A stretch of DNA of 5,755 nucleotides from assembly GCA_015661535.1 (NCBI GenBank), contig DQVY01000139.1:1-5755 (forward strand), written 5' to 3'. Position 1 is the stretch's first letter. Each line of letters opens with the position of its first letter. The notes below the pieces were generated by a model. That model was not told the origin of the DNA, ran no database searches, and saw only the letters and a program-made list of their open reading frames with translations. Position numbers and translations under genes: made by a program. Source of the DNA: Sulfurovum sp. GTDB taxonomy: Bacteria > Campylobacterota > Campylobacteria > Campylobacterales > Sulfurovaceae. Positions 1-4,709 of the stretch are shown piece by piece.

Positions 1-215
1 TCTTTAGAGTTTTGTACCATCACTTGCTTGAGAGGAGAAACGGTATATTCCTGATCTAGCTTTTCACGCATCTCTTTAGGAAGGTTTTTCATCTCCTCAA
101 AAGAACTTGCATATTTATGATAGATCCAATTGTATATTTGTTTGGCGCGGAAGCTGGGCTGGATCAACTCTCCCAGTTCTTCTTTACTTAGATCTTGTAT
201 TATATTTTTACTCAT
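1..215 (-). CDS. rlmN: RlmN, dual-specificity 23S rRNA/tRNA adenine-C2 methyltransferase (N-terminal 71 codons, cut by window edge)
   Basis: RlmN is a cytosolic radical-SAM enzyme that methylates C2 of A2503 in 23S rRNA and of A37 in some tRNAs (family knowledge). Only the N-terminal domain lies in the window. The reading begins MSKNIIQDLSKEELGEL and contains FRAKQIYNWIYHKYASSFEEM followed by NLPKEMREKL, the typical RlmN accessory-domain signature (FRAKQI..WIY.K....F..M..L....R..L). The CxxxCxxC cluster motif and the catalytic cysteines would lie beyond position 1 and cannot be checked. The start is the ATG at 215-213, preceded by a purine-rich AAAAGAGAGAG stretch (227-217) that can serve as ribosome binding site. 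It is the third gene of the leftward cluster, 33 bp after the nucleosidase-like gene with no visible terminator between, so it is probably cotranscribed. Identity rests on a short but distinctive segment; Cfr-type relatives are less likely given the housekeeping context. Confidence 0.9.
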   Translation of the reverse strand, partial: MSKNIIQDLSKEELGELIQPSFRAKQIYNWIYHKYASSFEEMKNLPKEMREKLDQEYTVSPLKQVMVQNSK

Positions 216-248
216 GCTCTCTCTTTTCGCCGTGTCAGCAAACTAACA

Positions 249-770
249 CTACTTGTTTTTAATATAGGCTGTTAATCTAGCCATTGCTTCTTTATGATTG
301 TCCATAAAGTCTTTATGCGCAGCAGCATTGCAATAATTCGTCACAATAAAAGCACCCGCTACAGGTATACGAAATGCTTGTGCTACTTTTAGCACTGCAT
401 AATATTCCATATTTTCTACGTGTATGTTTTTAGCCAAGTACGCTTTGGACATATCTTCATCTGTGGTAATATAATTTGAAGAATTCACAATAGTTTCACG
501 TGAAACATCTTCTGCCGTACTTACCATATTGTCTATAGGAGTATACGCCCCTGCATTAAAAAAACTATTTTCAATATTGGATGCTGTCTTAGACTCTACG
601 ATATCAAATATTTTTTTATCACCATAAGAACCTGCCGTCCCGACAAAAAATAGAAAGTTTGGTTTTTCAGACAAGCATAACTTTGTTAAATTGATAGCGA
701 CATCGGTCATACCAATACCTACAGGTATGGCAAATTCAAATTGTTCACTCTCTCCGGCACAGATAAACAT
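249..770 (-). CDS. Short nucleosidase/purine phosphorylase-fold (PNP/UDP family) protein
   Basis: A 173-residue protein resembling the core of MTA/SAH nucleosidases and purine nucleoside phosphorylases. Seen: VGIGMTDVAINLT (17-29), like the SGIGKVAAALGAT segment of MTAN; FFVGTAGSYG (41-50), like the INTGSAGG nucleoside-binding turn; ENMEYYAVLKVAQAF (119-133), like VEMEATAIAHVCHNF with the ribose-contacting Met-Glu (M121-E122); then FIVTNYCN (141-148), where MTAN has ISDVAD. The usual catalytic Asp is therefore Asn145, as in the TN pair of trimeric 6-oxopurine PNPs. At 173 residues it is well short of the usual 230 or so, and the missing part is the N-terminal strand and hairpin region; E7 or E9 might replace the MTAN general acid Glu12. 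The start follows the hisF stop directly and has GAGG at 780-777, 6 nt upstream, so it looks like a genuine short protein rather than a miscalled start. The family is fairly sure. The substrate is unknown and activity is not assured. A parS-like palindrome lies within codons 89-93. Confidence 0.75.
   Translation of the reverse strand: MFICAGESEQFEFAIPVGIGMTDVAINLTKLCLSEKPNFLFFVGTAGSYGDKKIFDIVESKTASNIENSFFNAGAYTPIDNMVSTAEDVSRETIVNSSNYITTDEDMSKAYLAKNIHVENMEYYAVLKVAQAFRIPVAGAFIVTNYCNAAAHKDFMDNHKEAMARLTAYIKNK
492..507. other. parS: parS-like centromere site (ParB-binding palindrome) inside the nucleosidase-like gene
   Basis: Positions 493-506 read GTTTCACGTGAAAC, a perfect 14-bp palindrome. The 16-bp window reads AGTTTCACGTGAAACA on the plus strand, differing only in its first base from the widespread chromosomal parS TGTTTCACGTGAAACA, the site where ParB/Spo0J loads and spreads as a CTP-dependent clamp (established knowledge). 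On the coding strand it supplies codons 89-93 (Val-Ser-Arg-Glu-Thr) of the gene it sits in; parS sites inside genes are common, for example in B. subtilis spo0J. With equal base frequencies an exact 14-mer is expected about 2e-5 times in a window of this size, so chance is unlikely. I found no second copy here. That ParB binds it is inference, since parA/parB are not in the window. Confidence 0.82.
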
Positions 771-1535
771 TTATAACCTCACAGGAATATTTTTCCCTCT
801 AAGATAGCTTTTTAATTCCATTATGTCAATCTCTTTAAAATGAAAAATAGAAGCTGCCAATGCTGCATCTGCATTGCCGAGGGTAAATGCCTCTTCAATG
901 TGCTTCATCGTTCCTGCACCACCAGAGGCGATCACAGGTATATTTACCAACTCACCTATTTTTTTATTGAGTGTGTTATCAAAGCCTGCTTTGGTACCGT
1001 CAGCATCCATAGAAGTCACCAATAGTTCACCTGCCCCTCTGTCATACGCTTCTTTTGCCCATGCTAATGCATCGATACCGGTGTCGTTTCTACCGCCATG
1101 GGTAAAGATATGCCATCTGTTAGCAGAAACCTGTTTGGCATCAATCGCCACAACAATACACTGTGAACCAAATCGTTTTGCTCCTTCTTCAATAAACTCA
1201 GGTCTTTTGATGGCAGCAGAATTGATACTTACTTTGTCACACCCTACATTCAAAAGATTGTAAATATCGCTAAGTTCGCGTATACCTCCACCCACAGTCA
1301 AAGGGATAAAGATCTCCTGTGCCACTTTTTTCACAACATCGACAATGGTATCTCGGCCTTCATGGCTTGCACCAATATCTAAAAAGGTGATCTCATCAGC
1401 ACCTTCTTCATTATAACGTTTGGCAACTTCCACAGGATCTCCCGCATCACGCAAACCAACAAAATTAACACCTTTTACTACCCGTCCGTCATTCACATCA
1501 AGACATGGTATGATACGTTTTGCAAAATAATCCAT
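771..1535 (-). CDS. hisF: HisF, imidazole glycerol phosphate synthase cyclase subunit
   Basis: HisF is the (beta-alpha)8-barrel half of IGP synthase. With ammonia from its partner HisH it converts PRFAR to imidazole glycerol phosphate and AICAR, in cytosolic histidine biosynthesis and linked to purine recycling. The 254-residue length is normal. Visible signatures: AKRIIPCLDV (5-14) with catalytic Asp13; the phosphate-binding VGGGIR (81-86); VVAIDAK (128-134) with the second catalytic Asp132; TSMDADGT (174-181) with Asp178; and ASGGAG (203-208), the second phosphate site. The start is the ATG at 1535; the codon just upstream in the same frame is TAG, so no longer form is possible, and the family usually starts only a few residues before AKRIIPCLDV. 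It is the first gene of the leftward cluster, behind a good TATAAT. hisH and the other his genes are not adjacent, so hisF is an isolated member of its pathway here. Confidence 0.97.
   Translation of the reverse strand: MDYFAKRIIPCLDVNDGRVVKGVNFVGLRDAGDPVEVAKRYNEEGADEITFLDIGASHEGRDTIVDVVKKVAQEIFIPLTVGGGIRELSDIYNLLNVGCDKVSINSAAIKRPEFIEEGAKRFGSQCIVVAIDAKQVSANRWHIFTHGGRNDTGIDALAWAKEAYDRGAGELLVTSMDADGTKAGFDNTLNKKIGELVNIPVIASGGAGTMKHIEEAFTLGNADAALAASIFHFKEIDIMELKSYLRGKNIPVRL
777..780 (-). promoter_or_regulatory. Ribosome binding site of the nucleosidase-like gene, inside the end of hisF
   Basis: GAGG on the minus strand, 6 nt before the ATG at 770. It lies in the last codons of hisF, and the hisF TAA (773-771) abuts the ATG. 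This supports translational coupling and decides the unusually short start of the downstream protein. Confidence 0.7.
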
Positions 1536-1556
1536 CTAATTAGCCATATTCCTCTT
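1536..1556 (-). promoter_or_regulatory. hisF translation start region with a three-codon upstream reading frame
   Basis: On the minus strand AAGAGG (1556-1551) is the only Shine-Dalgarno-like stretch before hisF, but it lies 15 nt from the hisF ATG, longer than usual. In the gap is a tiny frame ATG GCT AAT TAG (1547-1536) whose stop is immediately followed by the hisF ATG. The Shine-Dalgarno stretch ends only 3 nt from the mini-frame ATG, so neither start has ideal spacing. The arrangement is seen directly; any role in coupling or control is speculative. Confidence 0.35.
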
Positions 1557-1570
1557 AAAATTATGCTAAG

Positions 1571-1576
1571 ATTATA
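1571..1576 (-). promoter_or_regulatory. Likely sigma70-type -10 element for hisF
   Basis: The minus strand reads TATAAT, a perfect -10 hexamer, preceded by a T-run (ATTTTTG). A T-rich stretch upstream of the -10, with no clear -35, is typical of Campylobacterota promoters. Transcription would start near 1563-1565, giving a leader of about 30 nt before the hisF ATG. No convincing TTGACA is visible; the -35 position falls on the ATCCC/GGGAT inverted repeat. Confidence 0.6.
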
Positions 1577-1584
1577 CAAAAATT

Positions 1585-1600
1585 ATCCCAAACACGGGAT
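1585..1600. repeat. Short inverted repeat between the divergent hisF and rsmA genes
   Basis: ATCCC (1585-1589) and GGGAT (1596-1600) form 5-bp arms around a 6-nt AAACAC spacer. The repeat sits in the middle of the 94-bp divergent region and covers the -35 position of the hisF promoter. It may be an operator or a weak leader hairpin of rsmA, but the arms are short and chance cannot be excluded. The rsmA promoter itself is unclear: candidates are TGCTAAGAT (1564-1572, extended -10-like) and TATAGA (1604-1609). The second would put the transcript start on top of the ribosome binding site, so the first is slightly preferred. Confidence 0.3.
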
Positions 1601-1613
1601 TAGTATAGAGTAT

Positions 1614-1618
1614 AAAGG
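1614..1618 (+). promoter_or_regulatory. Probable ribosome binding site of rsmA
   Basis: AAAGG lies 11 nt before the ATG at 1630. It is the only purine-rich site close enough to serve, and it supports that start, which places the conserved FGQNFL motif at residue 14 as expected for this family. Confidence 0.55.
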
Positions 1619-1629
1619 TAGATTATAGT

Positions 1630-2487
1630 ATGATTATTGATAATTTAAGCGAATTCGCATCAAAGAAATTTGGTCAGAATTTTTTAAAGAACGATATTTA
1701 TATACACAAAATCATCCAAGCGATGCCCAATGACGATTTAAAAGTCGCAGAAATTGGGCCTGGCTTAGGTGATTTAACCAAAGAACTTGTAAAAGTTCGA
1801 AATGTCACAGCATTTGAGGTTGATAAAAGATTATGTGAGCATCTAACATTAGAATTTGAAGACTCCATCCACAAAGGAAGTTTTGAATTGCGATGCGGAG
1901 ATGTGCTTGAGCGTTGGGAGTCGGGAAGCTTACTGGATGAACCTTATCATTTAGTGGCTAACTTACCCTACTATATTGCGACCAATATTATATTAAAAGC
2001 ATTTAAAGATGAGCATTGCCAGTCTATTTTGGTGATGGTTCAAAAAGAAGTTGCCGTAAAATTTGCTGCAAGTGTCAAACAAAAAGCATTCTCTTCGCTT
2101 TCTGTACTTGCATCATCGGTAGGTAAAGCGACACTCTGTTTCGAAGTTGAGCCCGAAGCATTTATCCCTGCACCGAACGTCACTTCTGCAGTGCTTTTAA
2201 TAGAAAAAAACCAGTCACAAGATGATGAGAAGTTTGAAGCGTTCTTAAAGATCGCATTTTCGCAGCCGCGTAAAAAACTCTCAAAAAATCTCATGACCGC
2301 TTTTTCAAAAGATATTGTCACTAAAACTTTTATCAAGCTAGAACTCGATTCTAACTTACGACCTCATGAAGCTGAGACATCTATTTATCATCACATATAT
2401 AATGAATTAAAGGATACTTTAGATGGACAACAAACAACAAAACAACGGAAACTCTCAAAATCAAGAGCCAAGAACACAAAACGATAG
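1630..2487 (+). CDS. rsmA: RsmA (KsgA), 16S rRNA dimethyladenosine transferase
   Basis: RsmA uses SAM to dimethylate N6 of A1518 and A1519 (E. coli numbering) in helix 45 of 16S rRNA, a late checkpoint in 30S assembly. The 285 residues contain the family motifs in order: KKFGQNFLKND (12-22); the SAM-binding EIGPGLGDLT (41-50); FEVD (62-65) with Glu63, the expected ribose contact; GDVL (90-93) with Asp91; the catalytic NLPYYIATNI (111-120); FIPAPNVTSAV (178-188); and RKKLSKNL (214-221). The normal fold ends near residue 262. Residues 265-285 form an added basic tail, with TTKQRKLSKSRAKNTKR containing 8 Lys/Arg and no acidic residue, and are encoded almost entirely in the 65-bp overlap with rnj. 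The tail probably helps bind rRNA, or may simply be a by-product of the overlap. It is the first gene of the rightward cluster, divergent from hisF. Confidence 0.96.
   Translation: MIIDNLSEFASKKFGQNFLKNDIYIHKIIQAMPNDDLKVAEIGPGLGDLTKELVKVRNVTAFEVDKRLCEHLTLEFEDSIHKGSFELRCGDVLERWESGSLLDEPYHLVANLPYYIATNIILKAFKDEHCQSILVMVQKEVAVKFAASVKQKAFSSLSVLASSVGKATLCFEVEPEAFIPAPNVTSAVLLIEKNQSQDDEKFEAFLKIAFSQPRKKLSKNLMTAFSKDIVTKTFIKLELDSNLRPHEAETSIYHHIYNELKDTLDGQQTTKQRKLSKSRAKNTKR
2409..2414 (+). promoter_or_regulatory. Ribosome binding site of rnj, within rsmA
   Basis: AAAGGA, 8 nt before the ATG at 2423, is close to ideal in sequence and spacing. It lies inside the rsmA coding sequence and decides the rnj start, showing that the 65-bp overlap and the long N-terminal extension of RNase J are likely real and not a start-calling error. 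Confidence 0.8.
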
Positions 2488-4615
2488 TACACAAAGCAAT
2501 AATACGCCAAGAGAGAGAAGACCAAACCCGCATAGACAAAATAGAACAGAAGGACAAGGACAAAACAGTAATCGTCCCAATCCTAATGCCAACAGAAAGC
2601 CAAACCCTAATCCTAACAGAAAGCCCAATCCTAACAAAGATGTAAATGGTAACGTTCAGGACAAAGAAGCACCAAACGGGAATAGAAAACCAAACCCTAA
2701 TCAAAACAGAAACAGAAACAATAACCAAAACCGGAACAATACCAATAGTGACAAACGTCCAAATAACAACAATAGACCAAACAATAACCGCAATAACAAT
2801 AAGCCCAACAACAATAAAAGTGGCGGAAACAAAAACAGAAATAAACGTCGAAATATTACTACTGTAAATGATACAATGAGAGAATACCTAGAGATCAATG
2901 ATCGTGTCAAAGAGGCAACGATGAATCCATGGAAAAACATTGATATGGCTTCCAAAGGGAAGATCCGATTTACCCCACTGGGCGGACTGGGTGAGATCGG
3001 CGGGAACATGGCTGTACTTGAGACTGAAACCACTGCGATCATCATCGATGTAGGTATGTCTTTCCCTGATGAGACCATGCATGGGGTAGATATCTTGGTA
3101 CCTGATTTTTCTTACTTACATACACTTAAAAAAGAAAAAGATGTCTATGTGATCATTACCCATGGTCATGAGGATCACATTGGAGCAATGCCTTACCTTT
3201 TTAAAGAGTTACAGTTCCCTATCTATGCAACACCACTGGCACTTGCAATGATAGAAAACAAATTTAATGAACATGGTTTATCTCAGTATGTGAAAAACTT
3301 TAACTATGTTACCATGAGAAAACAACATCAAATTGGTGACATGAAAATTGAATGGATGCACAACACCCACTCTATTATTGATGCCTGTTCATTGGCTATT
3401 GAAACACCTGCGGGGACGATCATCCATACAGCTGACTTTAAAGTAGACCATACGCCTGTAGACAACTACACAATGGACTTACGTCGTTTTGCACACTATG
3501 GTGAAAAAGGTGTTTTATGTCTTTTCTCTGACTCTACCAACTCACATAACCCAGGCGCAACAAGGTCTGAAAAAGTGGTAGGTAAAACCTTTGATACACT
3601 CTTTGAACTTGCCAAAGGAAGAATCCTTATGTCTACTTTCTCTTCTAATGTACACCGTATTGTACAAGCCATGGAAAGAGGTGTACGATATGGAAGAAAG
3701 ATCTGTGTGATTGGACGTTCTATGGAGCGAAACATTGAAACAAACCGTGCCTTAGGTTTTGTAGACATTGAAGATAAACACTTCATCGAAGTGCATGAAG
3801 TACCAAAATATGCTGACCATGAAGTACTCATTGTCACCACAGGTTCTCAAGGTGAGACCATGGCAGCACTGAACCGTATGGCAACCGATGAGCACAGACA
3901 CATCAAACTCAAACCATCAGACACCGTGATCATCTCTGCCTCAGCCATTCCGGGGAATGAAGCCTCTGTCTCCAGTCTTTTAAACAAACTGATGAAAGCA
4001 GGCTGTACTGTACGTTATAGGGAGTTTGCAGATATTCACGTTTCCGGTCACGCAGGACAGGAGGAGCAAAAACTCATCTTGCGTCTTATCCAGCCTAAAT
4101 TCTTCTTGCCGGTTCACGGTGAGTACAATCACATCGCGAAACATGCAAGAACAGCTGTAGAATGTGGTGTAGATGAAAGAAACATCTTACTTATGGGTGA
4201 TGGCGACCAGATAGAACTGACCCCTAAGTATCTTAAAAAAGTAAAAACGGTGAAGTCTGGTAAAACATACATCGATAACCAAAACAACATGACCATTGAA
4301 AATGATGTGGTGCTTGACAGACAGAAACTTGCAGAAGATGGTATTATCAATGTAGTGGCACAAATTTCACAAAGCAATCAAAAAGTTGTGGGAAAACCTG
4401 TGATCTCTACCCATGGTATTGTGCCGGATAAAGATGACAAAAAGTTCCAAAAAGAGATCGAAGTATTGCTTGAGACCATGTTGCTGAACATGAAACCTGA
4501 AGCGTTGAAGAATCATAAAGATATTGAAAATGATATTCGTGCCGTCGTGAGAAAACATGTAGTACGTACGAAAAAGAGATACCCGCTTATTATTCCTACC
4601 ATCTTCATCGTATAA
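2423..4615 (+). CDS. rnj: RNase J, metallo-beta-lactamase/beta-CASP exo- and endoribonuclease
   Basis: RNase J is a zinc-dependent 5'-3' exoribonuclease and endoribonuclease; in Helicobacter pylori it is the central mRNA decay enzyme and partners the DEAD-box helicase RhpA (established). The 730 residues comprise an Asn/Lys/Arg/Pro-rich extension with no predicted fold (1 to about 145), then the catalytic core. Core motifs: FTPLGGLGEIGGN (183-195); metal-binding HGHEDH (247-252); THSIID (315-320) with His316; HTADFK (335-340) with Asp338; the beta-CASP FSDST (368-372); VSGHA (540-544) with His543; PVHGEY (563-568) with His565. The C-terminal domain is present and ends IIPTIFIV. All catalytic residues are intact. 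The start at 2423 has an excellent ribosome binding site, and no ATG in a better context lies before the core. The extension is somewhat longer than the roughly 130 residues recalled for H. pylori; there it is needed for activity and oligomer function. It is probably cotranscribed with rsmA. Confidence 0.96.
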   Translation: MDNKQQNNGNSQNQEPRTQNDSTQSNNTPRERRPNPHRQNRTEGQGQNSNRPNPNANRKPNPNPNRKPNPNKDVNGNVQDKEAPNGNRKPNPNQNRNRNNNQNRNNTNSDKRPNNNNRPNNNRNNNKPNNNKSGGNKNRNKRRNITTVNDTMREYLEINDRVKEATMNPWKNIDMASKGKIRFTPLGGLGEIGGNMAVLETETTAIIIDVGMSFPDETMHGVDILVPDFSYLHTLKKEKDVYVIITHGHEDHIGAMPYLFKELQFPIYATPLALAMIENKFNEHGLSQYVKNFNYVTMRKQHQIGDMKIEWMHNTHSIIDACSLAIETPAGTIIHTADFKVDHTPVDNYTMDLRRFAHYGEKGVLCLFSDSTNSHNPGATRSEKVVGKTFDTLFELAKGRILMSTFSSNVHRIVQAMERGVRYGRKICVIGRSMERNIETNRALGFVDIEDKHFIEVHEVPKYADHEVLIVTTGSQGETMAALNRMATDEHRHIKLKPSDTVIISASAIPGNEASVSSLLNKLMKAGCTVRYREFADIHVSGHAGQEEQKLILRLIQPKFFLPVHGEYNHIAKHARTAVECGVDERNILLMGDGDQIELTPKYLKKVKTVKSGKTYIDNQNNMTIENDVVLDRQKLAEDGIINVVAQISQSNQKVVGKPVISTHGIVPDKDDKKFQKEIEVLLETMLLNMKPEALKNHKDIENDIRAVVRKHVVRTKKRYPLIIPTIFIV
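2591..2704 (+). repeat. 24-bp coding repeat, three copies of an NRKPNPNx octapeptide
   Basis: Within the RNase J extension, NRKPNPNP (residues 57-64, 2591-2614) and NRKPNPNK (65-72, 2615-2638) are tandem, and NRKPNPNQ (87-94, 2681-2704) follows after 14 other residues. A related RPNPNA (51-56) precedes them. The tandem DNA copies, beginning AACAGAAAGCC, are nearly identical, which suggests duplication by replication slippage; the third copy has diverged. Copy number may differ between strains. Confidence 0.75.
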
Positions 4616-4617
4616 AT

Positions 4618-4642
4618 AATCACTGCCTTCAAGGCAGTGATT
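4618..4642. terminator. Perfect hairpin after rnj, lacking a clear U-tract
   Basis: AATCACTGCC (4618-4627) and GGCAGTGATT (4633-4642) form a perfect 10-bp stem around TTCAA; an inner T-A pair could extend it to 11 bp with a 3-nt loop. It begins 2 bp after the rnj stop codon. Downstream on the plus strand is CACCTTCAG, not a U-run, so it is a poor classical terminator. It may be a weak terminator or a barrier protecting the rsmA-rnj mRNA 3' end. In the minus direction it is followed by ATTTATA, somewhat T-rich, but no minus-strand gene is nearby. Confidence 0.6.
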
Positions 4643-4674
4643 CACCTTCAGAAATACCCTGCTAATTAACACTA

Positions 4675-4683
4675 TGCTATAAT
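4675..4683 (+). promoter_or_regulatory. Promoter of kdsD with consensus extended -10
   Basis: TGCTATAAT matches the extended -10 consensus TGnTATAAT exactly. No good -35 is seen at the normal distance, which an extended -10 does not strictly need. The start of transcription would be near 4690, giving a leader of about 20 nt before the kdsD ATG at 4710. Together with the hairpin upstream, this marks kdsD-rluB as a separate transcription unit. Confidence 0.7.
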
Positions 4684-4709
4684 CATTTATCAAAACCTAA
4701 AGTAGTCAT

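Noticed and set aside
361..945. ACAGGTAT recurring near 361, 721 and 934
   Set aside because: Explained by repeated Ile-Pro-Val codons (ATACCTGT) in the minus-strand genes; no regular spacing.
874..1263. Open frame of 129 codons on the plus strand across hisF
   Set aside because: Antisense to a gene with all HisF motifs; the translated sequence resembles no family and has no ribosome binding site of note.
1489..1497. TCATTCACA, matching the Helicobacter-type DnaA box TCATTCACN; a one-mismatch relative TGATTCACC lies at 4639-4647
   Set aside because: A single short box is expected by chance roughly once in five such windows; there is no cluster or AT-rich unwinding region, so no origin is claimed.
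2646..2867. Plus-strand frame of 73 codons rich in Thr/Ile within rnj
   Set aside because: Frame-shifted shadow of the Asn-rich repeats (AAC AAT shifted gives ACA/ATA); no ribosome binding site and no recognisable domain.
2381..3078. Two long minus-strand frames with hydrophobic, Leu/Val/Phe-rich sequence that could be mistaken for membrane proteins
   Set aside because: They are the antisense reading of the Asn/Lys-rich RNase J extension (AAC/AAT read backwards gives GTT/ATT and similar hydrophobic codons), hence an artefact of composition.
4037..4125. Other TTCACG-containing stretches (ATTCACGTTTCC and GTTCACGGTGAG) examined as further parS copies
   Set aside because: They lack the palindromic second half of parS and encode conserved RNase J residues (HVSGH and PVHGEY regions).
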